NCBI GenBank assembly: GCA_002499445.1
Contig: DALS01000012.1
Span: forward strand, 70,469-127,132
DNA: 56,664 bases
Direction of reading: 5' to 3'
From: Methanosarcina sp. UBA293
GTDB taxonomy: Archaea > Halobacteriota > Methanosarcinia > Methanosarcinales > Methanosarcinaceae
The notes under the pieces are model-generated. The model had not been told where the DNA came from. It made no database searches and saw only the letters and a list, made by a program, of their open reading frames with translations. Below, in pieces: positions 24,299 to 32,893 of this stretch. How positions within the stretch are numbered: position 1 is the first letter of the stretch; every line of letters starts with the position of its first letter. The position numbers were made by a program, and so were the translations under genes.

Positions 24299-25336
24299 TC
24301 ACCTGGCGTTTTCCATTTCATAGCTATCGTATTTTATAATATAGTCATCGTTATTTCTCGAGTTCGTAATCAATTCTCCTATTAGGCCAAGAGAAATAAA
24401 CTGAGCCCCAATTACCGTAAGTAAGATCCCGAGCATGAGAAGAGGCCTATCGCCGATTTTTACTCCCATTATCCATAAAACCATTAAGTATAAAGATATA
24501 ATCACTCCGGAAAAACCTAAAAGAAATCCTATGCCTCCAAAAATATGCAGAGGTCTCTTTTTATACATCATCAGAAATGTAACTGTTATGAGGTCCAGAA
24601 ATCCTTTCAATAACCTTCCAGCCCCATATTTTGACTCTCCGTGTATTCTTGGGTGATGATCGACTTCTATCTCCCCAACAGTATAACCTTTCCAGTAAGC
24701 CAGAGCTGGTATGTAACGATGAAGCTCCCCATACAAGTTTATGTTTTTTATAACATATTTATTATATGCTTTATACCCGCAGTTAAAGTCGTTAATTTTG
24801 ACTCCTGTAATAAACCGTGTTAATTTATTAAAGCATTTTGAGGGAAAAGTTTTCGAAATAGGATCTTTCCTTTTGACTTTCCAACCGGAAACCATATCAA
24901 ATTCTTTTAATTTTTCAAGGAATCTTGGAATTTCTTTGGGGTCATCTTGCAGGTCACCATCCAGGGTAATAACAAAGTCTCCCTTAGATTTCTTAAACCC
25001 GCAGGAGAGAGCTGCGGCTTTTCCGTAATTCCTTTGAAATTTTATAATCCTTATGTTGCTGTCCGGAATTGCTTTAATTTCCTGGAATGTGTTGTCAGTT
25101 GACCCATCATCAACGAAAATTATCTCATAACTTTTGTCCATTACCGAAAGAATACTACATAATCTCTCGTAGAGCTCAGCTATGTTTTCCTCCTCGTTAT
25201 AAACCGGAATTATAATTGAAAGATCAACTTTACTGGAGATATACTCATTTTGGATGGGGCAAGTTGTTGGAAAATAGGTTGGAGATCCTATCGTATCGAT
25301 CTCTAAATTTTTAAACTGATCCCTAGTACTGTACAT
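24299..25336 (-). CDS. Glycosyltransferase family 2, polyprenyl-phosphate sugar synthase type
   Basis: This enzyme is expected to move a sugar from a nucleotide donor onto dolichyl or polyprenyl phosphate at the inner membrane face. The GT-A domain shows SIIIPVYNEEENIAEL, IIFVDDGSTDNT, and the DxD metal site in ITLDGDLQDDP. Later segments are FNCGYKAYNKYV and IEVDHHPRIHGESKYG, typical of DPM1/ArnC relatives. Two C-terminal membrane segments follow (HIFGGIGFLLGF and LLMLGILLTVIGAQF). The frame opens at 25414 (TTG), but I place the start at the ATG at 25336 because GGAG is six bases upstream; this gives about 345 aa. Confidence 0.9.
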   Translation of the reverse strand: MYSTRDQFKNLEIDTIGSPTYFPTTCPIQNEYISSKVDLSIIIPVYNEEENIAELYERLCSILSVMDKSYEIIFVDDGSTDNTFQEIKAIPDSNIRIIKFQRNYGKAAALSCGFKKSKGDFVITLDGDLQDDPKEIPRFLEKLKEFDMVSGWKVKRKDPISKTFPSKCFNKLTRFITGVKINDFNCGYKAYNKYVIKNINLYGELHRYIPALAYWKGYTVGEIEVDHHPRIHGESKYGAGRLLKGFLDLITVTFLMMYKKRPLHIFGGIGFLLGFSGVIISLYLMVLWIMGVKIGDRPLLMLGILLTVIGAQFISLGLIGELITNSRNNDDYIIKYDSYEMENAR

Positions 25337-25771
25337 GGCATTCTCCAAACGCTTGAAAGTATCAATGATGTAAATGTTTCCATTGACTGCACCTGAAATA
25401 ATATGGATTATCAATAGCCTAAGCTGCTGGAAAATAACCCAAAGAAATATATTGATATTAATGCCATATAAGCTATATACTTAACTTATTTTCAATTATT
25501 CTCGTTAGATTATGTAAATAGGAATTTGATTGTCTTTCTTACAAAAGTTGAGATTTAACGAATTTGTTATTAAAGTAAAACTGTTCAATTATTTTATAAT
25601 TGTATCGGTTAATTGACTTTATAATAATAACTGATATTAATTGATTTTTATATAGTAAATTAATTTATTTCATTAAAAAAATTGAAGTCTGTTATTTTTT
25701 CGAAGATACACATTCATAATACTTCTCTTTTTTAGAAAAGAGAGCTAGTTTGACTTAGATTTAGTTTGACT
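25337..25771. other. AT-rich intergenic region
   Basis: This 435-bp stretch between two minus-strand glycosyltransferase genes is very AT-rich (many TTAATTGA-like words) and carries no gene I can support. Its left edge may hold an upstream extension of the GT2 frame, and its other part presumably carries that gene's promoter and the 3' end of the next transcript. Confidence 0.4.
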
Positions 25772-26956
25772 TTAAGATTTTCTCGTATAACCTTTGTAGA
25801 CTGAGGTGATATCCTCAACTATTTCTTCCCAGTTATAGTCTTTAGCTCTCCTAAATGCTGCTTCTGAGATCTTTCTATAATCTGAACTTCTCCTAATTAT
25901 CTTTTGTATTGCCTTTGCAATTTCTCTATCTTCAGGTTCCACAACAAGCCCATCAACTCCGTTTTCAACCAGTCCCTGCGCAGCATTGTATTTCGCTCTT
26001 ACAGTCACTACTGGTACCCCGCAGGCAAAGGCCTCAATAACAACCATCCCAAACCCTTCCCGACTTGAAGGCAGCACAAGTACTTTTGAAGCCTTAATTT
26101 TCTCGATTAGGATCCAGTATTCCTGAAAGCCTGCAAACTCGATATTTCCATAAACTTCGGTATTCTCTGCAAGTTCCACCAGCCCTGCCTTTTCAGGTCC
26201 GTCTCCAACAATGCAGCACCTGATCTGTGGAAAATCGGCTTTAAGAAGGGCTACAGCTTTAATCAGAAGGTCAACATTTTTCTCCTTTATCAGCCGGCCT
26301 GCAAAAATGATGTCATATTTTTTACTTTCAAGATCTTCAGGGTGTTTTTCTTCAGGACGTCTTATGCCTTTGAGTTCAATCCCAGAAATCCTTTTCAGGT
26401 CGATTCCGTTAGGGATAACCGTAATTTTCTCATCAGGAACCCCAAGCGCCTTAAGCCTGTTCTTTGTCCACCCAGAAACCGCGATATTATTTCCTGATAT
26501 CTTGGAGACTGCCTTTTCAACCAGTTTTCCAAAAAGCCCTGACCTTCCTAAATATTCGTACCAGTAGTCATTCCATACTTCGTGCCAGGTAAACACTGAC
26601 TGGGTTTTTTTCAAAACAGAGACCGCTTTTACAGTAAAGCAGGAAAAATAGGGAAAGACGCTTACATCTATAAGGTCAAAGCTTTCTTTTCTGAGCTCAG
26701 GAAACAATTTAAGTGCAAAGATTATTGCCTCAGAGATCGAACGCCTGCCGTTTACATACAGATCTTGAGCTTTGCAGACGCCGTGAAGGGTCATGCCTTC
26801 ATATTCAAGGGTATCTTTGCCTTCCCACCATTTGACCCCAAAAATGTGTACTTCATACCCCCTAGCCGAGAGCCGCTTTCCCAGTTCATGGATGCGCATC
26901 TCTGCGCCGCCTTTGACCCACGGATAGACAGCATCATACACAAAGGCGATTTTCAT
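25772..26956 (-). CDS. Glycosyltransferase family 4
   Basis: A 394-aa GT-B enzyme. It begins MKIAFVYDAVYPWVKGGAEMRIHELGK, with a donor loop like that of mannosyl- and glucosyl-transferases. It continues with FTWHEVWNDYW, VSGWTKNRLKALGVP, VIPNGIDLKRI, IIFAGRLIKEKNVDLLIKAV and the E-x7-E motif in SSREGFGMVVIEAFACGVPVV. Its start lies eight bases after the stop of the GT2 gene encoded upstream on the same strand (26965-28095), so the two form an operon. Base composition is closer to that of the core genes than of the 10610-19578 operon. Confidence 0.92.
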   Translation of the reverse strand: MKIAFVYDAVYPWVKGGAEMRIHELGKRLSARGYEVHIFGVKWWEGKDTLEYEGMTLHGVCKAQDLYVNGRRSISEAIIFALKLFPELRKESFDLIDVSVFPYFSCFTVKAVSVLKKTQSVFTWHEVWNDYWYEYLGRSGLFGKLVEKAVSKISGNNIAVSGWTKNRLKALGVPDEKITVIPNGIDLKRISGIELKGIRRPEEKHPEDLESKKYDIIFAGRLIKEKNVDLLIKAVALLKADFPQIRCCIVGDGPEKAGLVELAENTEVYGNIEFAGFQEYWILIEKIKASKVLVLPSSREGFGMVVIEAFACGVPVVTVRAKYNAAQGLVENGVDGLVVEPEDREIAKAIQKIIRRSSDYRKISEAAFRRAKDYNWEEIVEDITSVYKGYTRKS

Positions 26957-26964
26957 TGCACCAC

Positions 26965-28095
26965 TTACCAGTCCGTATCCACCTCAAGGAGCATGACGCT
27001 GAGGACAATTGCTGAGAATATCATCTGAAGACCTATGAAGGCAAAAACCATTGAAATAGCTGCACTTTTCACTTCTGAAAGAGAGCCATACCCTGAGCTG
27101 ATCCAGGTGTATACTACTTTTAGTCCGAGTAAGAGGCCTGCCCCGAGAATAAGTGAGCCTGCAAGCAGTTCTTTTTCAAGAGAATGATAATTCAGCCATT
27201 TTGCACCATTTTCCTTTTTCCTGGGATACATGCCGCGGACTAAGCCATATGTTTTCATGTAGAATCCGGTAGAAAGTGTTTGTCCTCCTAGGATCAGGAG
27301 CATACAGCCTAAAATGAAGGAATGCAACCTGTTTTCCGCCACATCTCCGCTAAGTAGGAGAGAACCGGTTATCAACCCACCAAGGACAAAAACTACAGCT
27401 CCCGGCAAAAAGAGGAATGGCAGAGGTCGGTATAACATCATAAACCTAATATGCCGCCAACCGTCCTGAAAAGAACGTAGTTTGGAGGGAGCCCGGCGTG
27501 GGTAATAGGTTATGGGAACTTCTTCAATCCTTAGTCCGCATTTTGCAGCTTCAATAATCATCTCAGATGCAAGCTCCATGCCATGCGTTTTAAGTTTCAT
27601 CTTTTCAAGTGCTTCTTTTGTAAAAGCTCGCATTCCACAGTGAGCATCCGAAATTTTCGTTTTGAAAAGGAAATTCAGCATTGCTGTCAGAAAAGGATTG
27701 CCTATATACTGGTGCAGCCAGGGCATAGCCCCTTTTTTGATATTGCCTTTTAGTCTGGTGCCCATTATAAAATCTGCTTCTCCTGCTATAAGAGGGTCAA
27801 GGAACTTATCAAGCTCAAGCAGGTCGTAGGTATTGTCGGCATCAGCAATAGCAATATAGTCTCCTTTCGCTTCGGCAAGCCCTTTGAGGTAAGCATTTCC
27901 ATATCCTTTTATTGGGCCTATTACCTTTGCACCCATTGATTCTGCAATCTCTGCAGTCCGGTCAGACGAGTTGTCAGCAACTATTATCTCCCCTTCTATA
28001 TCATATTTCTTGAATACAGACTGAGCTTTTTCTATGCAGATTCGGATTGTTTCTTCTTCATTCATAGAAGGCATTACAATAGAAAGAGAGGGCAT
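26965..28095 (-). CDS. Glycosyltransferase family 2 with C-terminal membrane anchor
   Basis: A 376-aa dolichyl-phosphate-glucose/mannose synthase-like protein. The GT-A domain (residues about 1-230) has SIVMPSMNEEETIRICIEKA, IVADNSSDRTAEIAES, IAIADADNTYDLLEL (the DxD-type site), GTRLKG and DAHCGMRAFTKEAL. About four hydrophobic segments fill residues 230-376. This arrangement is typical of archaeal enzymes that load a sugar onto dolichyl phosphate. It is the first gene of a two-gene minus-strand operon with the GT4 gene 8 bp downstream. Confidence 0.92.
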   Translation of the reverse strand: MPSLSIVMPSMNEEETIRICIEKAQSVFKKYDIEGEIIVADNSSDRTAEIAESMGAKVIGPIKGYGNAYLKGLAEAKGDYIAIADADNTYDLLELDKFLDPLIAGEADFIMGTRLKGNIKKGAMPWLHQYIGNPFLTAMLNFLFKTKISDAHCGMRAFTKEALEKMKLKTHGMELASEMIIEAAKCGLRIEEVPITYYPRRAPSKLRSFQDGWRHIRFMMLYRPLPFLFLPGAVVFVLGGLITGSLLLSGDVAENRLHSFILGCMLLILGGQTLSTGFYMKTYGLVRGMYPRKKENGAKWLNYHSLEKELLAGSLILGAGLLLGLKVVYTWISSGYGSLSEVKSAAISMVFAFIGLQMIFSAIVLSVMLLEVDTDW

Positions 28096-28430
28096 GCCCG
28101 CCTATACAGCATAAAGACTAATAACTATTTTGATATCGATTTATCAGAAATTGATTACTCTGAGATTTATCATTCAAAGTACTCTTCAATGGAGTAATTT
28201 CTCGAAGTACTCTCAACAGGGAAAAAGAAGTAAAATCTTGGATATACTGCCAGGAAATCAGGAATACAGAACCTATAAGATAAAGTTAACTTTTGCTAAC
28301 AAGCTATATAAGGCATCAGAAAACTATTTTTAAGAAGGGAGCTGGATTTTTTCCGTTGATTATCAACTCATTCCATTAATGGTTGGAACCGCCTTATCTG
28401 TATTGTAATTAGTTTTAACGGGGGATTTGA
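28096..28430. other. Divergent intergenic region
   Basis: This 335-bp region separates the divergent GT2 operon and wrbA. A 67-codon plus-strand frame (28130-28333) has no ribosome binding site and no recognisable composition, so I do not call it a gene. A short palindrome, CCATTAATGG, lies near 28373-28382. Promoters for both sides are presumably here. Confidence 0.4.
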
Positions 28431-29060
28431 ATGGTTAAAGTAAGCGTGATATTCCACAGCATTTACGGTCACAATTATAAAATGGCAGAAGCCGTAGCTG
28501 AAGGGGCAAGAGAGGTCGAAGGAGCTGAAGTAGAGATTTATCAGGTGCCTGAGACCTTACCTAATGAGGTTCTGGAAAAGATGGGAGCAATTGAAACAAA
28601 AAATCTTTTTGCCCATATTCCTGTACTGACCAGAATCATGTACGAAGATGTACTCGCAGGTGCAGATGCTCTTCTATTCGGGACGCCAACACGTTACGGG
28701 AATATGACTGCCCAGATGCGTACGGTTTTTGACGGCCTTGGAGGTTTATGGAGTAGAAACGCTTTTGTTGGAAAGGTAGGTAGCGTCTTTACTTCCAGTC
28801 AGACACAGCATGGAGGTCAGGAATCTACAATCCTCACTACTCATGTTACCTTGCTCCATCTAGGAATGGTCATTGTCGGGCTTCCTTATTCTGAAACCCG
28901 GCAGATGAGAATGGATGAAATTACAGGTGGCAGCCCATACGGAGCTTCAACGATTGCAGGAGAGGATAACAACCGCCAGCCTTCAGAAAACGAGCTTGCA
29001 ATGGCCCGTTATCAGGGTAGGCATGTAACCCAGATTGCAAAAAAACTCGCTGGAAAATAA
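28431..29060 (+). CDS. wrbA: NAD(P)H:quinone oxidoreductase, WrbA type
   Basis: A 209-aa flavodoxin-fold FMN enzyme that reduces quinones by two electrons and is linked to oxidative-stress protection. The FMN phosphate loop is in VIFHSIYGHNYKMAEAVAEG. The family-specific loops GTPTRYGNMTAQMRTVFDGL and SSQTQHGGQESTILTTH are present, as is the C-terminal MARYQGRHVTQIAKKL. Length and motifs match WrbA fully. A GGGGGA site precedes the ATG by several bases. It appears to be a single-gene unit. Confidence 0.95.
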   Translation: MVKVSVIFHSIYGHNYKMAEAVAEGAREVEGAEVEIYQVPETLPNEVLEKMGAIETKNLFAHIPVLTRIMYEDVLAGADALLFGTPTRYGNMTAQMRTVFDGLGGLWSRNAFVGKVGSVFTSSQTQHGGQESTILTTHVTLLHLGMVIVGLPYSETRQMRMDEITGGSPYGASTIAGEDNNRQPSENELAMARYQGRHVTQIAKKLAGK

Positions 29061-29146
29061 AAACGATTTAAAAATAAAAAGATTGGAAAACATTTTCCCT
29101 TATGAGGATGTTCTCCGTATTTTTCATTTTTTGCCTTATTAGATAC

Positions 29147-29302
29147 TCAACCAAAATCAGGGAAAGACATACCTCTGGAGCCAAATTTATCCTGAACTCT
29201 TGTCAGACATGCCAGAGTACAGTAAATTGCCTTTTCCTCAGCATTTTTAAGTACAAAGAATTCTTTCCCACAGACTGGGCATGTTTTTTTTATATAAGAC
29301 AT
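29147..29302 (-). CDS. Small zinc-binding protein, 51 aa
   Basis: The product (MSYIKKTCPVCGKEFFVLK...) has four cysteines at 8, 11, 28 and 32 (C-x2-C-x16-C-x3-C), a treble-clef-like zinc site. The frame stays open to 29413, giving up to 88 aa, but the upstream part (YDEKVYILLGLPNRH) is derived from AT-rich spacer, and the ATG at 29302 fits the domain edge best. No clear ribosome binding site is present for any start. Similar mini-proteins with CPVCGKEF are common in methanogens; function unknown, perhaps nucleic-acid binding. It is convergent with wrbA. Confidence 0.6.
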   Translation of the reverse strand: MSYIKKTCPVCGKEFFVLKNAEEKAIYCTLACLTRVQDKFGSRGMSFPDFG

Positions 29303-29802
29303 TGTAAACACGCTTTTTTTGTATTTGAGTGATTTCAACATTTTATTTTTTATAAGGTGTCTATTAGGTAATCCTAATAAAATATAAACTTTCTCATCAT
29401 ATTTACATAACATCTAATAAAACATTAACTGTCTCGTCAAATTCAGTCATGTGTCTACACATTAAATGAAATGATTATTGGGAGAAAGATATTTTCGCTT
29501 AGATATAACGAAATGTTGAATCATTTAACAGTTAACCTAATGTTGATTTTATCTTTATGGTTACCTTTGAGGAAAGCTTTTTAAGGCTGAAATCCGGTTC
29601 TCCCGAGATATTTTATACTAAATTATTTGAGGTAATAAATTCATTTCTCGAAATGTAACATCTTCAAGAAAGATAATTCAACTTAATGGAACCATTATAT
29701 TTTGAGAAATTATATTTTGAGAGGTGGGTTGAATCTTATACACCCGAGTTGATTGTTAATTATCAGGATATAAAAATATAAAGGAAACAGGGGGTATCCA
29801 AA
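29303..29802. other. Intergenic region before the GH15 gene
   Basis: About 500 bp without a clear gene. A 33-codon frame at 29557-29658 (MVTFEESFLRLKSG...) has a protein-like composition but no ribosome binding site, so I note it only as a possible small ORF. The region should include the GH15 promoter; I cannot fix a TATA box confidently among many A/T runs. Confidence 0.4.
29789..29795 (+). promoter_or_regulatory. Shine-Dalgarno site deciding an ATT start
   Basis: AGGGGGT lies seven bases before the ATT at 29803. There is no in-frame ATG, GTG or TTG between the upstream stop (TAA, 29779-29781) and 30445, so this site marks the only well-placed start. Confidence 0.6.
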
Positions 29803-31818
29803 ATTAGGCCACTAATCTTTGGAAATGGGAGAATCCTGATCTGTGAAGACGAAAAAGGGACTATAAGGGATATCTATTTCCCGTACGTAGGACTTGAGAA
29901 TCATGGGAACACGATAAAGGTTGGTATATGTGATCTTGATTCCCTTTATTGTAGCTGGCTTGAAAACTGGAAGATTCAACAGAAGTATAAATCTGAGTTT
30001 AAGGAAGACTTCTGCAAACGTATTCTTGAAATCTCAGGAGAGGGCGGGGAAGTCTTAAGAAGAAAACCCGATACTCCTGAGGGCAAGCAGGAAACCCCTG
30101 ACGCCTGTCGGGGAATTATCTCAAATATAGGGGAGACCGTATTTGAAAACCTTGAAATTGGGCTCAGGATCACGGTCTGGGAGGCTGTCCATCCATCAGT
30201 AAACATTTTTTACAGAACTTTTGAGGTCAGGAATATTTCAAGTTCGATCAAGCACCTGCGGCTATTCTCAAACCAGAACTACCGAATTCTTGAGACCAAA
30301 ATCGGAGAAACTGCTGTAATTGATAAAAATACACTTATCCATTACAAGCGAGACCGCTATTTTCTGCATGCAAGTGACCCTGCCTTTGACCAGTATGCGG
30401 TCGGGACTGCGGAGTGGAAAGGGTTTGAAGGCACGTGGAAAGATATGGAAAGTGACGCTTCCCTGAGTGGAAATCCTGTAGCCCACGGTTCGGTCGATTC
30501 CACTATTGGCTGGACCCTTCCAGAACTGAAGCCAGGAGAATCAACAAGGATACACTACGGGATAGTTCTTGGAAAAAAGTATTGCAGTGTACTTAAGGTT
30601 CACAAGCGGGTAAAGAAAACCGGAAGAAAAGCCCTTTTCCATCTCAACTTCAATTTCTGGAACTCATTTACGGAAAGAGTGTCTGTGCTTCCTGAATTTG
30701 CCAGGATGACTCAGCTCCCTCAAAGTGTCTTAAAGTGTTTTTACAGGAGCCTCCTTGTAGTTGTTGCTCATATGGATATTACAGGCTCGATTATTGCATC
30801 CTGTGATTCGGATATAAAACAATTCGGAGCAGACCTTTACACCTACTGCTGGCCAAGAGATGCAGCCTGGATCTGCCTTGCGCTTGATCGGGCGCGGTAT
30901 CATCATCTGACCGCCGAAACCTTTGAGTTTTTCTCAAAAACCATCACTCCTAGAGGCAACTTCCTTCACAAGTACACGCCTGCTGGAGATTTCGGGAGCA
31001 CCTGGCATCCCGTGCCTATGATCCAGATCGACGAGACAGGCCTTCCTCTTTATGCCCTCTATAATAACTGGGAAATTGCAAAGAGTATCTGGACCACGGG
31101 CAGGTACTACAGAAGGCTTGTACTCCCCACAGCTAATTATCTTGTAAGATCAATAGACAGGGAAACAGACCTTCCGATTTCGAGCTTCGACCTCTGGGAA
31201 GAACGGAAAGGCGTGTATACCTACAGTGCATGTACGGTCTATGCCGGCCTTAACGGAGCCTACGAACTTTCCCGTTCGCTTGGCGATTATGACAATGCAA
31301 ATATCTGGAAGGAAGCTGCAGACCGCGTCCGAAAGTCTATTCTGGAGAAGCTTTATGATGGAAGACTGAGGCGCTTCTGCCGGGGACTTGACGACCCTAC
31401 TCTTGATTCTTCGGTTTTTGCCGTCTGGTACCTCGGAATTCTCCCTCCCGACGACCTCAGGGTAGTACAGACAATGGAAGCTATCGAGCGTGACCTCATA
31501 CGTCCTTCAGGCGGGATTGCCAGGTATCTTCACGACAACTATTTTGGCTATATGAATAGCTGGCTTATCTGTACGCTCTGGCTGTCCCAGTGGCATTCCG
31601 CAGTCGGCAACCTTGACCGGGCTCTCGAACTCCTAGAATGGTGCGCATCTCATGCCCACCCCACAGGCCTTTTCTCGGAACAGATCAACGACAGAGGCAG
31701 ACCTGTTTCTGTCCTCCCACTTGCCTGGTCTCATTCTACCTATGTCCTTGCTGTTTTGGAATACCTGCAAGCCCTTGAGAAAAAAGAAGGTGGTGTCTGT
31801 GATTATCTGGGAAAATGA
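29803..31818 (+). CDS. Glycoside hydrolase family 15 (glucoamylase-like), ATT start
   Basis: The frame is open from 29782 to 31818, giving a protein of about 671 aa. The N-terminal beta-sandwich starts IRPLIFGNGRILICEDE and DIYFPYVGLENHG, the usual archaeal GH15 beginning. The (alpha/alpha)6 barrel follows with the family hallmarks TYCWPRDAAWICLAL, DETGLPLYALYNNW, FDLWEERKGVYTYSACTVY and PLAWSHSTYVLAVL near the end. GH15 enzymes split alpha-glucosidic bonds (glucoamylase, trehalase); here glycogen or trehalose turnover is likely. All 214 codons before the first ATG (30445) match the family, yet they contain no ATG, GTG or TTG. The best start is ATT at 29803 with AGGGGGT seven bases before it. 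Either AUU is used, or the start codon has mutated. Confidence 0.85.
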   Translation: MRPLIFGNGRILICEDEKGTIRDIYFPYVGLENHGNTIKVGICDLDSLYCSWLENWKIQQKYKSEFKEDFCKRILEISGEGGEVLRRKPDTPEGKQETPDACRGIISNIGETVFENLEIGLRITVWEAVHPSVNIFYRTFEVRNISSSIKHLRLFSNQNYRILETKIGETAVIDKNTLIHYKRDRYFLHASDPAFDQYAVGTAEWKGFEGTWKDMESDASLSGNPVAHGSVDSTIGWTLPELKPGESTRIHYGIVLGKKYCSVLKVHKRVKKTGRKALFHLNFNFWNSFTERVSVLPEFARMTQLPQSVLKCFYRSLLVVVAHMDITGSIIASCDSDIKQFGADLYTYCWPRDAAWICLALDRARYHHLTAETFEFFSKTITPRGNFLHKYTPAGDFGSTWHPVPMIQIDETGLPLYALYNNWEIAKSIWTTGRYYRRLVLPTANYLVRSIDRETDLPISSFDLWEERKGVYTYSACTVYAGLNGAYELSRSLGDYDNANIWKEAADRVRKSILEKLYDGRLRRFCRGLDDPTLDSSVFAVWYLGILPPDDLRVVQTMEAIERDLIRPSGGIARYLHDNYFGYMNSWLICTLWLSQWHSAVGNLDRALELLEWCASHAHPTGLFSEQINDRGRPVSVLPLAWSHSTYVLAVLEYLQALEKKEGGVCDYLGK

Positions 31819-31868
31819 GTAAGTTTAAACCTTGAAAGGGTGGGCAAAGTGAGTGAAATAATTCTAAA

Positions 31869-32471
31869 TCAAATGGATGCAATTCTTCCTGCATCAGTTA
31901 TAATGTACCCGTTTTCTCCGTCTGCTATATACCCCATTGCTTTGAGTTCCCGCAGGTGGTTATAAGTCATTCCCTTCGAAATTCCGGCAGTTGTGGCTAA
32001 CTGGGCAACTGCAGAGTTTCCTTTCTGGATTTCTTCAAGTATCAATTTTTTTGTTTCCGAGAGATTGAAACTCAGCACCGGAAAATCAACCATAAAACTA
32101 TCCTCTTCGGTTACATACACAACTCTCTGTACCATGTCATTCCTTGCATATGCCCCAAAAAGCGCTCCAAATGCCTGTGGCTTCCGTCCGCCAGACACAT
32201 TTACAATCACCTGGTTGCCCCTGGCATGTTCCTGTTCAATCAGTTCAGTAACATCTTTTGCTACGCGCACAGTGTCATAAACAGATGTATACTTTTTCTC
32301 AAATTCAAGCGCATTTTTGAAAGTCTTCTCAATCGTTTCCTCGGATTGGATCTTCTTATCAGGCGCCCCTTCTTCTGATAGCAATATAATTTTTGAAGGG
32401 GATAGCCTTGTCACGCAGATGATAACAGGTTCAAGGGAATAGATTGTGGAGATAAGTGTAAGCTTTGTCAT
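31869..32471 (-). CDS. csa3: CARF-wHTH transcriptional regulator, Csa3-like
   Basis: A 200-aa protein with an N-terminal CARF (Rossmann-like) ligand domain (residues about 1-125) and a C-terminal winged helix-turn-helix (about 140-200). The ligand-loop signature is NVSGGRKPQA at 91-100. The DNA-binding part reads VAQLATTAGISKGMTYNHLRELKAMGYI. Csa3-type regulators bind CRISPR or cas promoters; in Sulfolobales the CARF domain responds to cyclic tetra-adenylate. The gene is divergent from cas8 across about 420 bp, so it may regulate the cas operon. No Csm6/Csx1 ribonuclease is encoded in this window. Confidence 0.85.
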   Translation of the reverse strand: MTKLTLISTIYSLEPVIICVTRLSPSKIILLSEEGAPDKKIQSEETIEKTFKNALEFEKKYTSVYDTVRVAKDVTELIEQEHARGNQVIVNVSGGRKPQAFGALFGAYARNDMVQRVVYVTEEDSFMVDFPVLSFNLSETKKLILEEIQKGNSAVAQLATTAGISKGMTYNHLRELKAMGYIADGENGYIITDAGRIASI

Positions 32472-32893
32472 TAGATGCTTATTATTGTGGGGTTTGGTTA
32501 AATGCTTTGCTATGTACTTATTATTGTATTTTTTAATTAAATTTGTTTATTAATATAATTAATACTAGAAATGTATATATATTGATATAACAATTAATGT
32601 TAAAGGTTCACAAATATAGAGTCGAATATAAAAAATAGATAATATTAATAACTTGAAAAAGTCATATATTATTCAAATATTTAATAGGTCGTGCACTATT
32701 ACTTGGTTGATATTATTCCCAAACCCCCTCTGACAATGCTGTATTATATCTTTTTGCAACTCAATGAGGTATAGTAGCGTTGATGCACGAGGTGTAAGCA
32801 TTTCTAACACTGGAAAATAAAACATCAACCGTGTAATCATGGACGATCTAAAAATTACATATGACAGTAAAATTAGACTTGAAGGTAATGTCC
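32472..32893. promoter_or_regulatory. Divergent csa3/cas promoter region
   Basis: About 420 AT-rich bases separate csa3 from cas8. TATA-like stretches (TATATATTGATATA near 32575) occur, but the transcription start cannot be fixed. A 24-codon frame beginning ATG at 32839 (MDDLKITYDS...) ends at 32913, overlapping the cas8 start out of frame; it may be a leader peptide. The region is the natural target for the divergently encoded Csa3-like regulator. Confidence 0.45.

Noticed and set aside
28130..28333. A 67-codon plus-strand frame upstream of wrbA
   Set aside because: It has no ribosome binding site and no domain; it lies in a divergent promoter region.
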